64,000 nucleotides of DNA. Source: Lysobacteraceae bacterium (GTDB lineage: Bacteria > Pseudomonadota > Gammaproteobacteria > Xanthomonadales > Rhodanobacteraceae). The notes beneath the pieces are model-generated. The model was not told where the DNA came from, did not search any database, and saw only the letters and a program-made list of their open reading frames with translations. Below are positions 1-10,705 of this stretch, piece after piece; positions within the stretch are counted from its first letter, which is position 1; the number at the start of each line of letters is the position of its first letter. The translations under genes were made by a program, and so were the position numbers. The DNA lies in the NCBI GenBank assembly GCA_004143945.1, contig SEHB01000001.1:496001-560000 (forward strand). Reading direction: 5' to 3'.

Positions 1-909
1 GCCGGAGGCGGACCCTGCGCCGATGATCGTGTGGATCTCGTCGATGAACAGGATCGCGCCGGGCTCCTTGCGCAACTGCGTGATCACGCCCTTGAGGCGC
101 TTCTCGAAGTCGCCGCGGTATTTGGTGCCGGCGACGAGCGCGCCGAGGTCGAGCGCCCAGATCGTGCAGTCGGCGAGCACGTCGGGCACCTCGCCGTCGA
201 CGATGCGCTTGGCCAGGCCCTCGGCCAGCGCGGTCTTGCCGACGCCGGCTTCGCCGACGTACAGCGGGTTGTTCTTCCGACGCCGGCACAGCACCTGGAT
301 CGTGCGCTCGATTTCCTCGTGGCGCCCGATCAGCGGATCGATCTTTCCTTCGCGCGCGAGCTCGTTGAGGTTGTTCGCGAACTCCGACAGCGGATTGCCG
401 CGCGCCTCCTCGCCGCCCTCGCCTTCGCGCGCGGGTTCGCCGCCCGCCGCGGGCTGCGCGCCGCCGGACTCGTGGCCGATCTTCGCGATCCCGTGCGAGA
501 TGTAGTTGACGACGTCGAGCCGCGTGACTTCCTGCTGGCCGAGGAAGTACACCGCGTGCGAATCCTTCTCGCCGAAGATCGCGACCAGCACGTTCGCGCC
601 GGTCACTTCCTTCCTGCCCGAGGATTGCACGTGGTAGACCGCGCGCTGCAGCACGCGCTGGAACCCGAGCGTCGGTTGGGTGTCGCGCTCGTCGTTCGGC
701 GGCAACACCGGCACCGTCTCGGTGATGATCGAGCGCAGGTCGCGCGCGAGCTTGGAAATGTCGACCCCGCATGCGCGCAGGACCGCGGTGGCCGATGCAT
801 TCTCGAGCAGCGCGAGCAGCAGGTGCTCGACGGTCATGAACTCATGTCGCTGCTCGCGTGCTTCCTTGTAGCACTGGCCGATCGTGACTTCGAGATCCTT
901 GCTGAACAT
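1..909 (-). CDS. clpA: ATP-dependent Clp protease ATP-binding subunit ClpA (partial, N-terminal 303 residues)
   Basis: ClpA is the AAA+ unfoldase that feeds substrates to ClpP in the cytoplasm. The reverse strand from ATG 909 encodes the Clp N-domain (begins [12 protein letters not shown]), an acidic/Gly-Ala linker near residues 145-165, then the first AAA+ module with Walker A GEAGVGKT and Walker B ILFIDEIH. The reading frame runs off the left edge, so only about 40% of the usual ~750 residues is present. The adaptor gene clpS lies 135 bp upstream on the same strand, the common proteobacterial arrangement. The identification is secure; the missing part is due only to the window boundary. Confidence 0.97.
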   Translation of the reverse strand, partial: MFSKDLEVTIGQCYKEAREQRHEFMTVEHLLLALLENASATAVLRACGVDISKLARDLRSIITETVPVLPPNDERDTQPTLGFQRVLQRAVYHVQSSGRKEVTGANVLVAIFGEKDSHAVYFLGQQEVTRLDVVNYISHGIAKIGHESGGAQPAAGGEPAREGEGGEEARGNPLSEFANNLNELAREGKIDPLIGRHEEIERTIQVLCRRRKNNPLYVGEAGVGKTALAEGLAKRIVDGEVPDVLADCTIWALDLGALVAGTKYRGDFEKRLKGVITQLRKEPGAILFIDEIHTIIGAGSASG

Positions 910-1044
910 TCAGGGTGCTCCGGACTGCCTTGCCTTGGGTGGCACATGCAATATATGGACCGCACGCGCGGGTTCAATCTCCCTGATCGCGGCCTGCTTG
1001 CGTGTCCGCAGCGGTCGCATCCTGACCGCTTCCGCGCCCACGCC

Positions 1045-1371
1045 TCAGGTCTTCTCCATCGTGCACAACAACGGATGCTGGTGGCTGCGCGAGAATTCGT
1101 TGACCTGGGTCACCTTGGTTTCGGCCACCTCGCGCGTGAACACGCCGCACACGCCCTTGCCGCGGGTATGCACGTGCAACATGACCTGGGTCGCGCGTTC
1201 GCGATCCATGCTGAAGAAAGACTCCAGCACGACGATCACGAAATCCATCGGCGTGAAGTCGTCGTTGAGCAGGAGTACCTGATAGAGCGGCGGCCGGACC
1301 ACCTCCGGTCGCGCTTCTTCGACGGCGAGACCGCGGGTGTGCTCGGTTCCGGGATCGGGAATCTGTGGCAT
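1045..1371 (-). CDS. clpS: ATP-dependent Clp protease adaptor ClpS
   Basis: ClpS binds N-degron substrates and delivers them to ClpA. The 108-residue product has the typical disordered N-terminus followed by the conserved core [19 protein letters not shown], the [13 protein letters not shown] segment and the EVAETKV motif. An ATG exists further upstream at 1491, but the extra 40 residues look like translated intergenic DNA, and ATG 1371 gives the family length and an N-terminus of the usual type. It is followed by clpA on the same strand and is divergent from nudJ. Confidence 0.96.
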   Translation of the reverse strand: MPQIPDPGTEHTRGLAVEEARPEVVRPPLYQVLLLNDDFTPMDFVIVVLESFFSMDRERATQVMLHVHTRGKGVCGVFTREVAETKVTQVNEFSRSHQHPLLCTMEKT

Positions 1372-1502
1372 GCAGGAAAAGTCGGATCCAACGCTGGCCC
1401 CGAGTATAGCGCCGGGGCGGACCACCCTAGGTGGAGCCGCCGAGCGCGCGTGCAAGGCCACTTGCCTGCGCGGGTGCGACCGGCGCGTCACGCGCGCCCT
1501 GA

Positions 1503-1508
1503 TAGAAT
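1503..1508 (+). promoter_or_regulatory. candidate -10 element for nudJ
   Basis: TAGAAT lies six bases before the nudJ ATG, so a start site about seven bases downstream would fall on the start codon itself and give a leaderless mRNA. No convincing -35 hexamer is present at 16-18 bp. Eye-picked and uncertain. Confidence 0.3.
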
Positions 1509-1514
1509 TCGCCG

Positions 1515-2003
1515 ATGACCCAGATCTTCATGCCGCCCGAGGCCGCGGACGACGTCTGGCGGCCGCATGTGACGGTCGCCACCGTGGTGCCGGACGGCGG
1601 CCGATTCCTGCTCGTCGAGGAGGAAGTGCGCGGCCGCCTCGTGCTGAACCAGCCCGCTGGCCACCTCGATCCCGACGAGACGCTGCAGGCGGCCGCCGTG
1701 CGCGAGACGCTCGAGGAGACCGGCTGGGAGGTTCGCCTCGAGTGCCTGCTCGGCGTGCAGCAGTGGTGTTCGCCCTCGGGTCGGCAGTTCGTGCGCTTCA
1801 CGTTCGCGGCGCAACCGCTGCGACACGACCCGGAACGCGTGCTCGACGCGGGCATCGTGCGCGCGATCTGGCTCCCGCGCGACGATGTGCACGCGGCAGC
1901 GGATCGCCTGCGCAGCCCGATGGTGCTCGCGAGCATCGACGACTGGCTCGCCGGCCGGCGCCTGCCGCTCGATGCGATCCGGAGCCTGCAAGCCGATCCA
2001 TGA
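1515..2003 (+). CDS. nudJ: NUDIX hydrolase, NudJ-like phosphatase
   Basis: A 162-residue Nudix protein. The Nudix box is clear: [10 protein letters not shown], then RETLEETGW, matching G-x5-E-x7-R-E-x2-E-E-x-G. NudJ of E. coli hydrolyses nucleoside di- and triphosphates and thiamin-pyrimidine pyrophosphates. The assignment to NudJ rests on length and on the neighbourhood, since nudJ-mnmA-hflD is also the order in E. coli. The gene lies 55 bp upstream of mnmA on the same strand and is probably cotranscribed. No Shine-Dalgarno is evident before the ATG, consistent with a possible leaderless start. The exact substrate cannot be read from the sequence. Confidence 0.88.
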   Translation: MTQIFMPPEAADDVWRPHVTVATVVPDGGRFLLVEEEVRGRLVLNQPAGHLDPDETLQAAAVRETLEETGWEVRLECLLGVQQWCSPSGRQFVRFTFAAQPLRHDPERVLDAGIVRAIWLPRDDVHAAADRLRSPMVLASIDDWLAGRRLPLDAIRSLQADP

Positions 2004-2058
2004 GCCGGCCGCGTGCAAACACCGAGCGGCCGCGCCTGCGGTCCGCCGGAGTCGTCGC

Positions 2059-3198
2059 ATGAACGTGCAGGTCGCGGCCTCGGTCGTCGTCGGCATGTCG
2101 GGCGGCGTCGACTCTTCGGTGGCCGCGCTGCTGCTGAAACGCGAAGGCGTGGACTGCGCGGGCATGTTCATGCAGAACTGGGACGAAGGCGATGCCGGCC
2201 CCTGCACCGCCGACGTCGATCGCAAGGACGCGCTGTCGGTATGTGCGCGGCTCGGCATCCCGCTGCACCTGCGCGACTTCTCGGCCGAATATCGCGCGCA
2301 GGTGTTCGAACGCTTCCTCGAGGGCTACCGGCAGGGTCGAACCCCGAATCCCGACGTTCTGTGCAACCGCGAGATCAAGTTCCGGACCTTCCTCGACCAC
2401 GCGCTCGCGCTCGGCGCCTCGCGCATCGCGACCGGCCACTACGCGCGCGTCGCCGAAGTCGACGGCCGCTGGCGCCTGCTGCGCGCGCGCGACCGCGCCA
2501 AGGACCAGACCTATTTCCTGCACGCGCTCGGCCAGGCTGCGCTCGCGGCGACGCTGTTTCCGCTCGGCGAACTCGAGAAGCGCGACGTGCGCAGGCTCGC
2601 GGCCGAGGCGGGGCTCGCGACCCACCGCAAGAAGGATTCCACCGGCATCTGCTTCATCGGCGAGCGCGACTTCCGCACGTTCCTCGAAACCTGGATCCCG
2701 GCGCGGCCCGGCGCGATCCGCACGCCCGAGGGCACCGCACTCGGCGAGCATGCAGGCGTGTTCTACTACACGCTCGGCCAGCGGGGTGGCCTCGGCATCG
2801 GCGGCCGCCGCGGTGCGGGCGACGCCCCCTGGTATGTCGTCGGCAAAGACGTCTCCTCGAACGTGCTCTACGTCGCCCAGGGCAACATGAACCACTGGCT
2901 GCATTCGAATGCGCTCGCCGCGGGCAACGCCACCTGGATCGCGGGCGAAGCGCCCGCGGCCGCGTTCCGCTGCAGCGCGATGGTGCGCTATCGCCAGGAG
3001 CAGCAGCCCTGCCGCGTGGTGCTCGACGGCGATGCCTGCCACGTGCGCTTCGACCAGCCGCAGCGCGCGGTGACGCCGGGCCAGTCGGTGGTCTTCTACG
3101 ACGGCGACACTTGCCTTGGCGGCGCCGTGATCGAGCGCAGCGACGCGCCGTTCGGGAACTGGACCGACGCCGACCGGCGGAGCGTGCCGCATGCGTGA
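2059..3198 (+). CDS. mnmA: tRNA-specific 2-thiouridylase MnmA
   Basis: MnmA installs the 2-thio group on wobble uridine 34 of tRNA Lys, Glu and Gln, taking sulfur from the Tus relay and using ATP. The 379-residue product starts MNVQVAAS and shows the PP-loop SGGVDSS at residues 14-20, the catalytic Cys102 in LCNREIKF and Cys198 in STGICFIG. The open frame extends upstream to 1885 but overlaps nudJ there, so ATG 2059 is chosen. The 3' end overlaps hflD by 8 bp, implying translational coupling. Confidence 0.97.
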   Translation: MNVQVAASVVVGMSGGVDSSVAALLLKREGVDCAGMFMQNWDEGDAGPCTADVDRKDALSVCARLGIPLHLRDFSAEYRAQVFERFLEGYRQGRTPNPDVLCNREIKFRTFLDHALALGASRIATGHYARVAEVDGRWRLLRARDRAKDQTYFLHALGQAALAATLFPLGELEKRDVRRLAAEAGLATHRKKDSTGICFIGERDFRTFLETWIPARPGAIRTPEGTALGEHAGVFYYTLGQRGGLGIGGRRGAGDAPWYVVGKDVSSNVLYVAQGNMNHWLHSNALAAGNATWIAGEAPAAAFRCSAMVRYRQEQQPCRVVLDGDACHVRFDQPQRAVTPGQSVVFYDGDTCLGGAVIERSDAPFGNWTDADRRSVPHA

Positions 3199-3814
3199 AT
3201 CGCGCGTGATCGCACTCGCGGGCGTGCTCCAGGCCTGCCGGCTCGTGCACGAAGTGGCCACCACGGGCCGCACCAGCGAGGCCGCGACCGAGGCCAGCCT
3301 CGCGAGCGTGTTCCGCATTGATGCCGACAGTGCCGCAGCCGTGTTCGGCGGCATCGGCGGCGTGCGCACCGGGCTCGAGGCGCTGCTTGCGCAGTTCGAG
3401 GGCGAGCAGCGCGACGTCGCGCTGACCCGCCTCGTGCTCGGCGTGCTGCGGCTCGAGCGCCGGCTCGCGCGCAGCCCGCGCGTGAAGGCGGAACTCGGCG
3501 ACGGGATCGGTGCGATCCAGCGCCAGGTCGAGCACTTCGGCGTCGCGCACGTGACCGTGCAGGGGCGCCTCGCCGACCTCTACGTGGCCACGCTCTCGCG
3601 CCTGCAGCCGCGCGTGGTCGTGCATGGCAACCCGGTCCACCTCGCCAATCCGCAGCTGGTGGCGCAGGTGCGTGCGCTGCTGCTCGCCGGCGTGCGTGCT
3701 GCTGTGCTCTGGCGCCAGGTTGGCGGTTCCCAACTGCGGTTGCTGCTGCGCCGGCGCGAGTACGCGATGCTCGCGCGCGGCCTGTTGTCGCGCAGCACCC
3801 TCGACAACGGCTGA
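3191..3814 (+). CDS. hflD: high frequency lysogenization protein HflD homolog
   Basis: A 207-residue mostly helical protein of the HflD family (E. coli about 213 residues), recognised from [16 protein letters not shown] at the N-terminus and [15 protein letters not shown] near residue 130. In E. coli HflD is a peripheral inner-membrane protein that sequesters the phage lambda CII activator; the cellular role is poorly defined. It overlaps the end of mnmA by 8 bp, the same order as in E. coli. In E. coli purB follows; here acnA does. Confidence 0.93.
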   Translation: MRESRVIALAGVLQACRLVHEVATTGRTSEAATEASLASVFRIDADSAAAVFGGIGGVRTGLEALLAQFEGEQRDVALTRLVLGVLRLERRLARSPRVKAELGDGIGAIQRQVEHFGVAHVTVQGRLADLYVATLSRLQPRVVVHGNPVHLANPQLVAQVRALLLAGVRAAVLWRQVGGSQLRLLLRRREYAMLARGLLSRSTLDNG

Positions 3815-3873
3815 ATCCGCGATCCGGCAGCCGCGACGCAGGGCACGATCTCGCGACGCGGCGGCCGATGAGC

Positions 3874-3879
3874 GATAAT
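3874..3879 (+). promoter_or_regulatory. candidate -10 element for acnA
   Basis: GATAAT (5 of 6 to the sigma-70 consensus) with only a weak -35 (TCGCGA at 3851-3856, 17 bp away). It would give a leader of about 85 nt before the acnA ATG. Weak evidence. Confidence 0.3.
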
Positions 3880-3970
3880 GGCGGGCCCAGTTCGCCGCCC
3901 GCACGCCGGGCCGCGCCCGCGGTGCCACCGCGGCCCTTCGCGCACGCGAAACGCCAGCCAGGAGATTCAG

Positions 3971-6724
<2,754 letters not shown>

Positions 6725-6756
6725 GCGACGCGCGAGCGCGCACGCCGCGCATTGCG

Positions 6757-6787
6757 GGTCCCGGTCTGCCGCGAAGCGACCGGGACC
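6757..6787. terminator. hairpin between convergent acnA and lipoprotein gene
   Basis: A perfect 10-bp inverted repeat, GGTCCCGGTC (6757-6766) and GACCGGGACC (6778-6787), separated by an 11-base loop. It lies between two convergent stop codons (6724 and 6806), so it could terminate both transcripts. No U-tract follows on either side. Confidence 0.6.
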
Positions 6788-6805
6788 ACGCGTGTCCAGC
6801 GCGCT

Positions 6806-7231
6806 TCAATCTTCCTCGCGCGACCAGCTCGCGTTGTAGCAGGCCCAGTCCCCGTCCTCGCGGCGCCAGCCGGTCTCGAATGCGAGCCGCGCGCGCCGGT
6901 CGGGGATCCAGCGTCCGCTTCCATCGGTCAGCGTCGCGCCGAAGCGCGCGGTCGCGCGATCGCCGTGCACCTCGACTTCGATGTTTCCGAGCGAGACGTC
7001 TACCGCGCCGCCGCCGAGCACTTGTGCGCGCACGAGGCTCGCGAGTTGCGCGCGATCGAGTCCGTCGTTGCCCACGAAGTCCGCGCTGACCGCGTCCATG
7101 ACGTCGCCGACTTCACGGGATTCGGCGGCCGCCGCGATCCCGGCGATCCGCGCGCGCACCGCGTCCGCGTCGGTTCGTCGCGCGCAGGCGACGACGGCGA
7201 CGCACAGCAGCAGGACCAGTACGCGGCGCAC
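6806..7231 (-). CDS. small putative lipoprotein, NTF2/SnoaL-like
   Basis: A protein of unknown function. From GTG 7231 (GGAGG four bases upstream) it has 141 residues: a short hydrophobic signal ending in a lipobox-like VAVVAC, then a mixed alpha/beta body with the pattern AVSADFVGNDGLDR and IEVEVHGDRATARF, and a WACYNASWSREED end. Such a body resembles NTF2-like fold proteins, but this is a judgement by eye. An ATG at 7255 would add eight residues; the GTG has the better ribosome site. It is divergent from fadD and convergent with acnA. Confidence 0.7.
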   Translation of the reverse strand: MRRVLVLLLCVAVVACARRTDADAVRARIAGIAAAAESREVGDVMDAVSADFVGNDGLDRAQLASLVRAQVLGGGAVDVSLGNIEVEVHGDRATARFGATLTDGSGRWIPDRRARLAFETGWRREDGDWACYNASWSREED

Positions 7232-7399
7232 GCTTCCTCCGGACTCACGTTGCATTGCGGCTTGCCGCTCGTTCAGTGGGTGTGCTGCAATCGGGCGGCC
7301 ACGCGGTCCGCGTCGCCAGCACAGTCGCGGATCCGCGTACAGACTAATGCAACGACGCCTGCAGCGCAGCGCCTGCGCAGGGCCCAAGGGGAAAACCGC

Positions 7400-9079
7400 A
7401 TGAGCCATCCTCCACGTCCCTGGTTCGCCAGCTATCCGAAGGGCATCCCGACCGAGATCGATCCGGGACAGTACCGTTCGGTGACGGCGCTGCTGGAGGA
7501 AAGCTGCGACCGGTTCCGCCATCGGCCCGCGTTCGAGAACATGGGTCGCGACATGACCTATGGCGATCTCGATCGGCTCAGCGCGATCTTCGCGGCGTTC
7601 CTGCTCAACGACCTCAAGCTCGCCAAGGGCGAGCGCGTCGCGATCATGCTGCCGAACCTGCTGCAATACCCGGTCGCGATCATGGGCGTGCTGCGCGCGG
7701 GCCTCACGGTCGTCAACGTGAACCCGATGTACACGCCGCGCGAACTCCGCCACCAGCTCGTCGATTCGGGCGCGAGCACGATCCTGGTGCTCGACAATTT
7801 CGCGAAGACCGTGGCCGAAGTCCTCGCGGACACCGCCTGCCGCAACGTGATCTGCACCGGCATCGGCGACATGCTCGGTTTCCCGAAGTCGCTGATCACC
7901 AATTTCGTCGTGCGCCACGTCAAGAAGATGGTGCCGCCCTACTCGATCCCGCATGCGATCCGCTTCAACGAGGCGCTCGGTCGCGGCATGCGTTCGAAGG
8001 CCCCGAAGGTCGAAATCGGCCCGGACGACATCGCGTTCCTGCAGTACACCGGCGGCACCACCGGCGTGGCCAAGGGTGCGATGCTGACCCATCGCAACAT
8101 GGTCTCGAACATGCTGCAGGCGCATGCGTGGATCAGTTCCAACATGCGCGAAGGCGAGGAAGTGGTGATCACGGCGTTGCCGCTGTACCACATCTTCGCA
8201 CTGACCGCGAACTTCCTCGTGTTCGCGCGCGTCGGCGGTTACAACCACCTGATCACGAACCCGCGCGACATGCCTGCGTTCGTGAAGTCGATCAAGTCCA
8301 CCGGCTTCACCGCGCTGACCGGCGTCAACACGCTGTTCGCGGGACTGCTCAACACCCAGGGCTTCGACCAGGTCGATTTCTCGCGCCTGCGGCTGACCCT
8401 CGGCGGCGGGATGGCGGTGCAGCGTGCGGTCGCCGAACGCTGGAAGAAGGTGACCGGCTGCACGCTCGCCGAGGCCTACGGCCTGACCGAGACCTGCCCC
8501 GCCGTCTGCATCAATCCACTCGACATCGCCGAGTACAACGGCTCGATCGGGCTTCCGATTCCGTCCACCGACATCGCGATCCGCGACGACGACGGCAACG
8601 ACCTCGCGAACAACGCGATCGGCGAACTGTGCGTGCGCGGGCCGCAGGTCATGAAGGGCTACTGGAACCGACCCGAGGAAACCGCCCAGGTGCTTTCGGC
8701 CGACGGCTGGTTGCGCACGGGCGACATCGCGCGCATCGACGAACGCGGTTTCGTCTACATCGTCGACCGCAAGAAGGACATGATCCTCGTTTCAGGCTTC
8801 AACGTGTATCCGAACGAAGTCGAGGACGTCGTCGCCCAGATGCCCGGCGTGCTCGAGGTCGCGGCGGTCGGCGTGCCGGACGAGAAATCCGGCGAAGCGG
8901 TCAAGATCGTCGTGGTCAGGAAAGACCCCTCGCTGACGCAGGAACAGATCCGTGCGCACTGCAAGGAGAACCTGACGCCGTACAAGATGCCGCGCTACAT
9001 CGAGTTCCGGGAGTCGCTGCCCAAGACCAATGTCGGCAAGATCCTGCGCCGCGAATTGCGGGACGCGCCGGCGGGTTGA
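7400..9079 (+). CDS. fadD: long-chain fatty acid-CoA ligase FadD (RpfB in xanthomonads)
   Basis: Activates fatty acids to acyl-CoA with ATP through an acyl-adenylate at the inner membrane. The 559-residue product has the AMP-binding P-loop YTGGTTGVAKGAM, the YGLTET motif, the GWLRTGD motif and the FACS signature around VDRKKDMILVSGFNVYP; Lys in GKILRR lies near the C-terminus. ATG 7400 follows AAGGGGAAAA. Xanthomonas rpfB, upstream of rpfF, is the same family and affects DSF turnover by activating fatty acids, so a dual role is plausible. A PilZ gene separates it from rpfF here. Confidence 0.95.
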   Translation: MSHPPRPWFASYPKGIPTEIDPGQYRSVTALLEESCDRFRHRPAFENMGRDMTYGDLDRLSAIFAAFLLNDLKLAKGERVAIMLPNLLQYPVAIMGVLRAGLTVVNVNPMYTPRELRHQLVDSGASTILVLDNFAKTVAEVLADTACRNVICTGIGDMLGFPKSLITNFVVRHVKKMVPPYSIPHAIRFNEALGRGMRSKAPKVEIGPDDIAFLQYTGGTTGVAKGAMLTHRNMVSNMLQAHAWISSNMREGEEVVITALPLYHIFALTANFLVFARVGGYNHLITNPRDMPAFVKSIKSTGFTALTGVNTLFAGLLNTQGFDQVDFSRLRLTLGGGMAVQRAVAERWKKVTGCTLAEAYGLTETCPAVCINPLDIAEYNGSIGLPIPSTDIAIRDDDGNDLANNAIGELCVRGPQVMKGYWNRPEETAQVLSADGWLRTGDIARIDERGFVYIVDRKKDMILVSGFNVYPNEVEDVVAQMPGVLEVAAVGVPDEKSGEAVKIVVVRKDPSLTQEQIRAHCKENLTPYKMPRYIEFRESLPKTNVGKILRRELRDAPAG

Positions 9080-9210
9080 GATGGCGCGCGGATGCGGCGT
9101 GGTGAGGCCGTGGCTGTGGCTTTGGCAGGAGCCGGGAAGCCGCGGCCGACCGGCCCGGTCTACGGGAAAAACAGGTTTCTGCCTATAGTGGGATCGCCGC
9201 CGTTCCGCGC

Positions 9211-9558
9211 TCAGGCCGAATAGGGCTCGAGCCGGTCCGCGTAGCCCCCGAGCAGGTTCCACAGCGGCGCTTCCTTGTCTTCGGGAATGCGCGCATAGGT
9301 GAAACCGAGGCTGTTGTCGGTGACGCGCACGAGCGCGGCGTCGACGTGGATGTCGAGTGCTTCGCCGATCAGCATGTCGAGCGCGAACACGTCGCCGATG
9401 CGCCCCGACCACTGCTCGGGCTTGGACACCAGCACCCCGGTCGCCGAAATGTCCTCGATCTCGCTGCTCCAGCCGTGCTGGCCGCTGCTGATGAAGACAG
9501 CCGACCGGATCGCCATGCGCGCCGGCCGCAGCTTCTTCCCCGCCGCTTCTTTGGTCAT
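9211..9558 (-). CDS. PilZ domain cyclic-di-GMP receptor
   Basis: A stand-alone PilZ protein of 115 residues from ATG 9558 (GGGGAAGC just upstream). Both cyclic-di-GMP binding motifs are intact: RMAIR (residues 14-18, RxxxR) and DISATG (residues 36-41, DxSxxG). The rest is the PilZ beta-barrel, with GDVFALDM and the LGFTYARI strand. No other domain is present. It lies antisense between rpfB/fadD and rpfF, next to the genes of a signalling pathway whose output (RpfG) changes cyclic-di-GMP, so an effector role in that pathway is a reasonable inference. A longer frame upstream to 9789 overlaps rpfF and is unlikely. Confidence 0.9.
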   Translation of the reverse strand: MTKEAAGKKLRPARMAIRSAVFISSGQHGWSSEIEDISATGVLVSKPEQWSGRIGDVFALDMLIGEALDIHVDAALVRVTDNSLGFTYARIPEDKEAPLWNLLGGYADRLEPYSA

Positions 9559-9609
9559 GCTTCCCCTGCTCCTTCGCATCGCGGACCCGTCTAGACGCAG
9601 GCCTCGCAC

Positions 9610-9639
9610 CCGATACCCATACTTTAACGCGGTTGTCAA
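9610..9639 (-). promoter_or_regulatory. candidate sigma-70 promoter for the PilZ gene
   Basis: On the reverse strand a perfect -35 TTGACA (9639-9634) is followed after 18 bp by TATCGG (9615-9610, only 3 of 6). It predicts a leader of about 45-50 nt before ATG 9558. Confidence 0.4.
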
Positions 9640-9757
9640 TCTTCGGTAAGCCGTTGCGCTAGACTGCCGCCGACCGTCCCATTTCGGGAGCACCTGGATG
9701 TGCAGGCCTTGCTGCTCGGGAACGGTCACGAGCGGCGCCGTTCCAAGGGGAATCCAC

Positions 9758-10678
9758 ATGCCCGCCGTTGAAGTTCTGCATCGCGACACCGACTACCACC
9801 TGCTGCGCACGCAGTCCGATCCCGCCAGCCACGCAGACTGGTGCTTCATGCATGCCCAGCGTTTCGGGCGCGACCTCGGCACGTACCGCGCGTGTTTCTC
9901 GGTCCCGCTCATGAAGGAAATGCGCGATTTCCTCAAGCGCACCGCCGAGCGTGCCAATTCGGCGCCTGCGTCGGACGCAGTCCCGCGCCACGTCGTGTTC
10001 GCGTCCGACGCGAACGTGTTCAACCTCGGTGGCGACCTCGAGCTGTTCTGCCGGCTGATCCGCGAACGCAACCGCGAGCACCTGCTCGCCTATGCGCGCC
10101 TGTGCGTCGAGGGCGTGCACGAGATCCACGCCGGGCTCAACCGCAACTTCAACACGATCGCGTTGGTGCAGGGCGATGCGCTCGGCGGCGGCTTCGAGCT
10201 CGCGCTGTCGTGCCACACGATCGTCGCCGAGAGCGGCACCGGCATGGGTTTCCCCGAGGTGCTGTTCGACCTGTTCCCGGGCATGGGCGCCTATTCGTAT
10301 CTCTCGCAGCGCGTGAGCCCGCGACGCGCCGAGGAAATGATGCTCAACGGCACGATCTACGGCAGCGACGAGTTGCACCGCATGGGCATCGTCGACGTGC
10401 TGGTGCCGAAGGGCGAAGGCGCGCAGGCGGTCGCCGACCTGATCCGCCGCAACCACCGCATCCCGCATGCGCGCGCCGCGATGAATCGCGTGCGCCAGAT
10501 CCGCAGCGAGGTGAGCCTGACCGAACTCATGCACATCACCGAGATCTGGGTCGATACCGCGATGCAGCTCGGCGAGAAGTCGTTGCGCACGATGGAACGC
10601 CTGGTGCGCGCGCAGCGCAAGCCGGTGGCCGCGGATGCGTCCGCGACAAGCGCTCCGGCGCGGATCGCGGCGGGATGA
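9758..10678 (+). CDS. rpfF: DSF synthase RpfF (crotonase-fold enoyl-CoA hydratase/thioesterase)
   Basis: RpfF makes the diffusible signal factor, a cis-2-unsaturated fatty acid, by dehydrating 3-hydroxyacyl-ACP and hydrolysing the thioester. The 306-residue product resembles Xanthomonas RpfF strongly, for example in VFASDANVFNLGGDLELFC, FPEVLFDLFPGMGAYS and EIWVDTAMQLGEKSLRTM. The two catalytic glutamates are present as Glu147 (GGGFE) and Glu167 (GFPE). ATG 9758 has AAGGGG upstream; the in-frame extension to 9698 is not needed. It converges on rpfC with 24 bp between stops, as in Xanthomonas. Confidence 0.96.
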   Translation: MPAVEVLHRDTDYHLLRTQSDPASHADWCFMHAQRFGRDLGTYRACFSVPLMKEMRDFLKRTAERANSAPASDAVPRHVVFASDANVFNLGGDLELFCRLIRERNREHLLAYARLCVEGVHEIHAGLNRNFNTIALVQGDALGGGFELALSCHTIVAESGTGMGFPEVLFDLFPGMGAYSYLSQRVSPRRAEEMMLNGTIYGSDELHRMGIVDVLVPKGEGAQAVADLIRRNHRIPHARAAMNRVRQIRSEVSLTELMHITEIWVDTAMQLGEKSLRTMERLVRAQRKPVAADASATSAPARIAAG

Positions 10679-10705
10679 GCGCGTGCGCAGGACGCGCATT
10701 GCTCA
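10676..10705. terminator. possible bidirectional hairpin between rpfF and rpfC
   Basis: The convergent stop codons are embedded in an inverted arrangement: TGAGC (10676-10680) and GCTCA (10701-10705), plus an alternative stem GCGCGT (10679-10684) with ACGCGC (10692-10697) and a 7-base loop. No U-run. It may end both mRNAs. Confidence 0.35.

Noticed and set aside
9080-9210. Terminator between fadD and the PilZ gene
   Set aside because: Only a short GGCCG/CGGCC stem with a two-base loop is visible, which is frequent in sequence this GC-rich.
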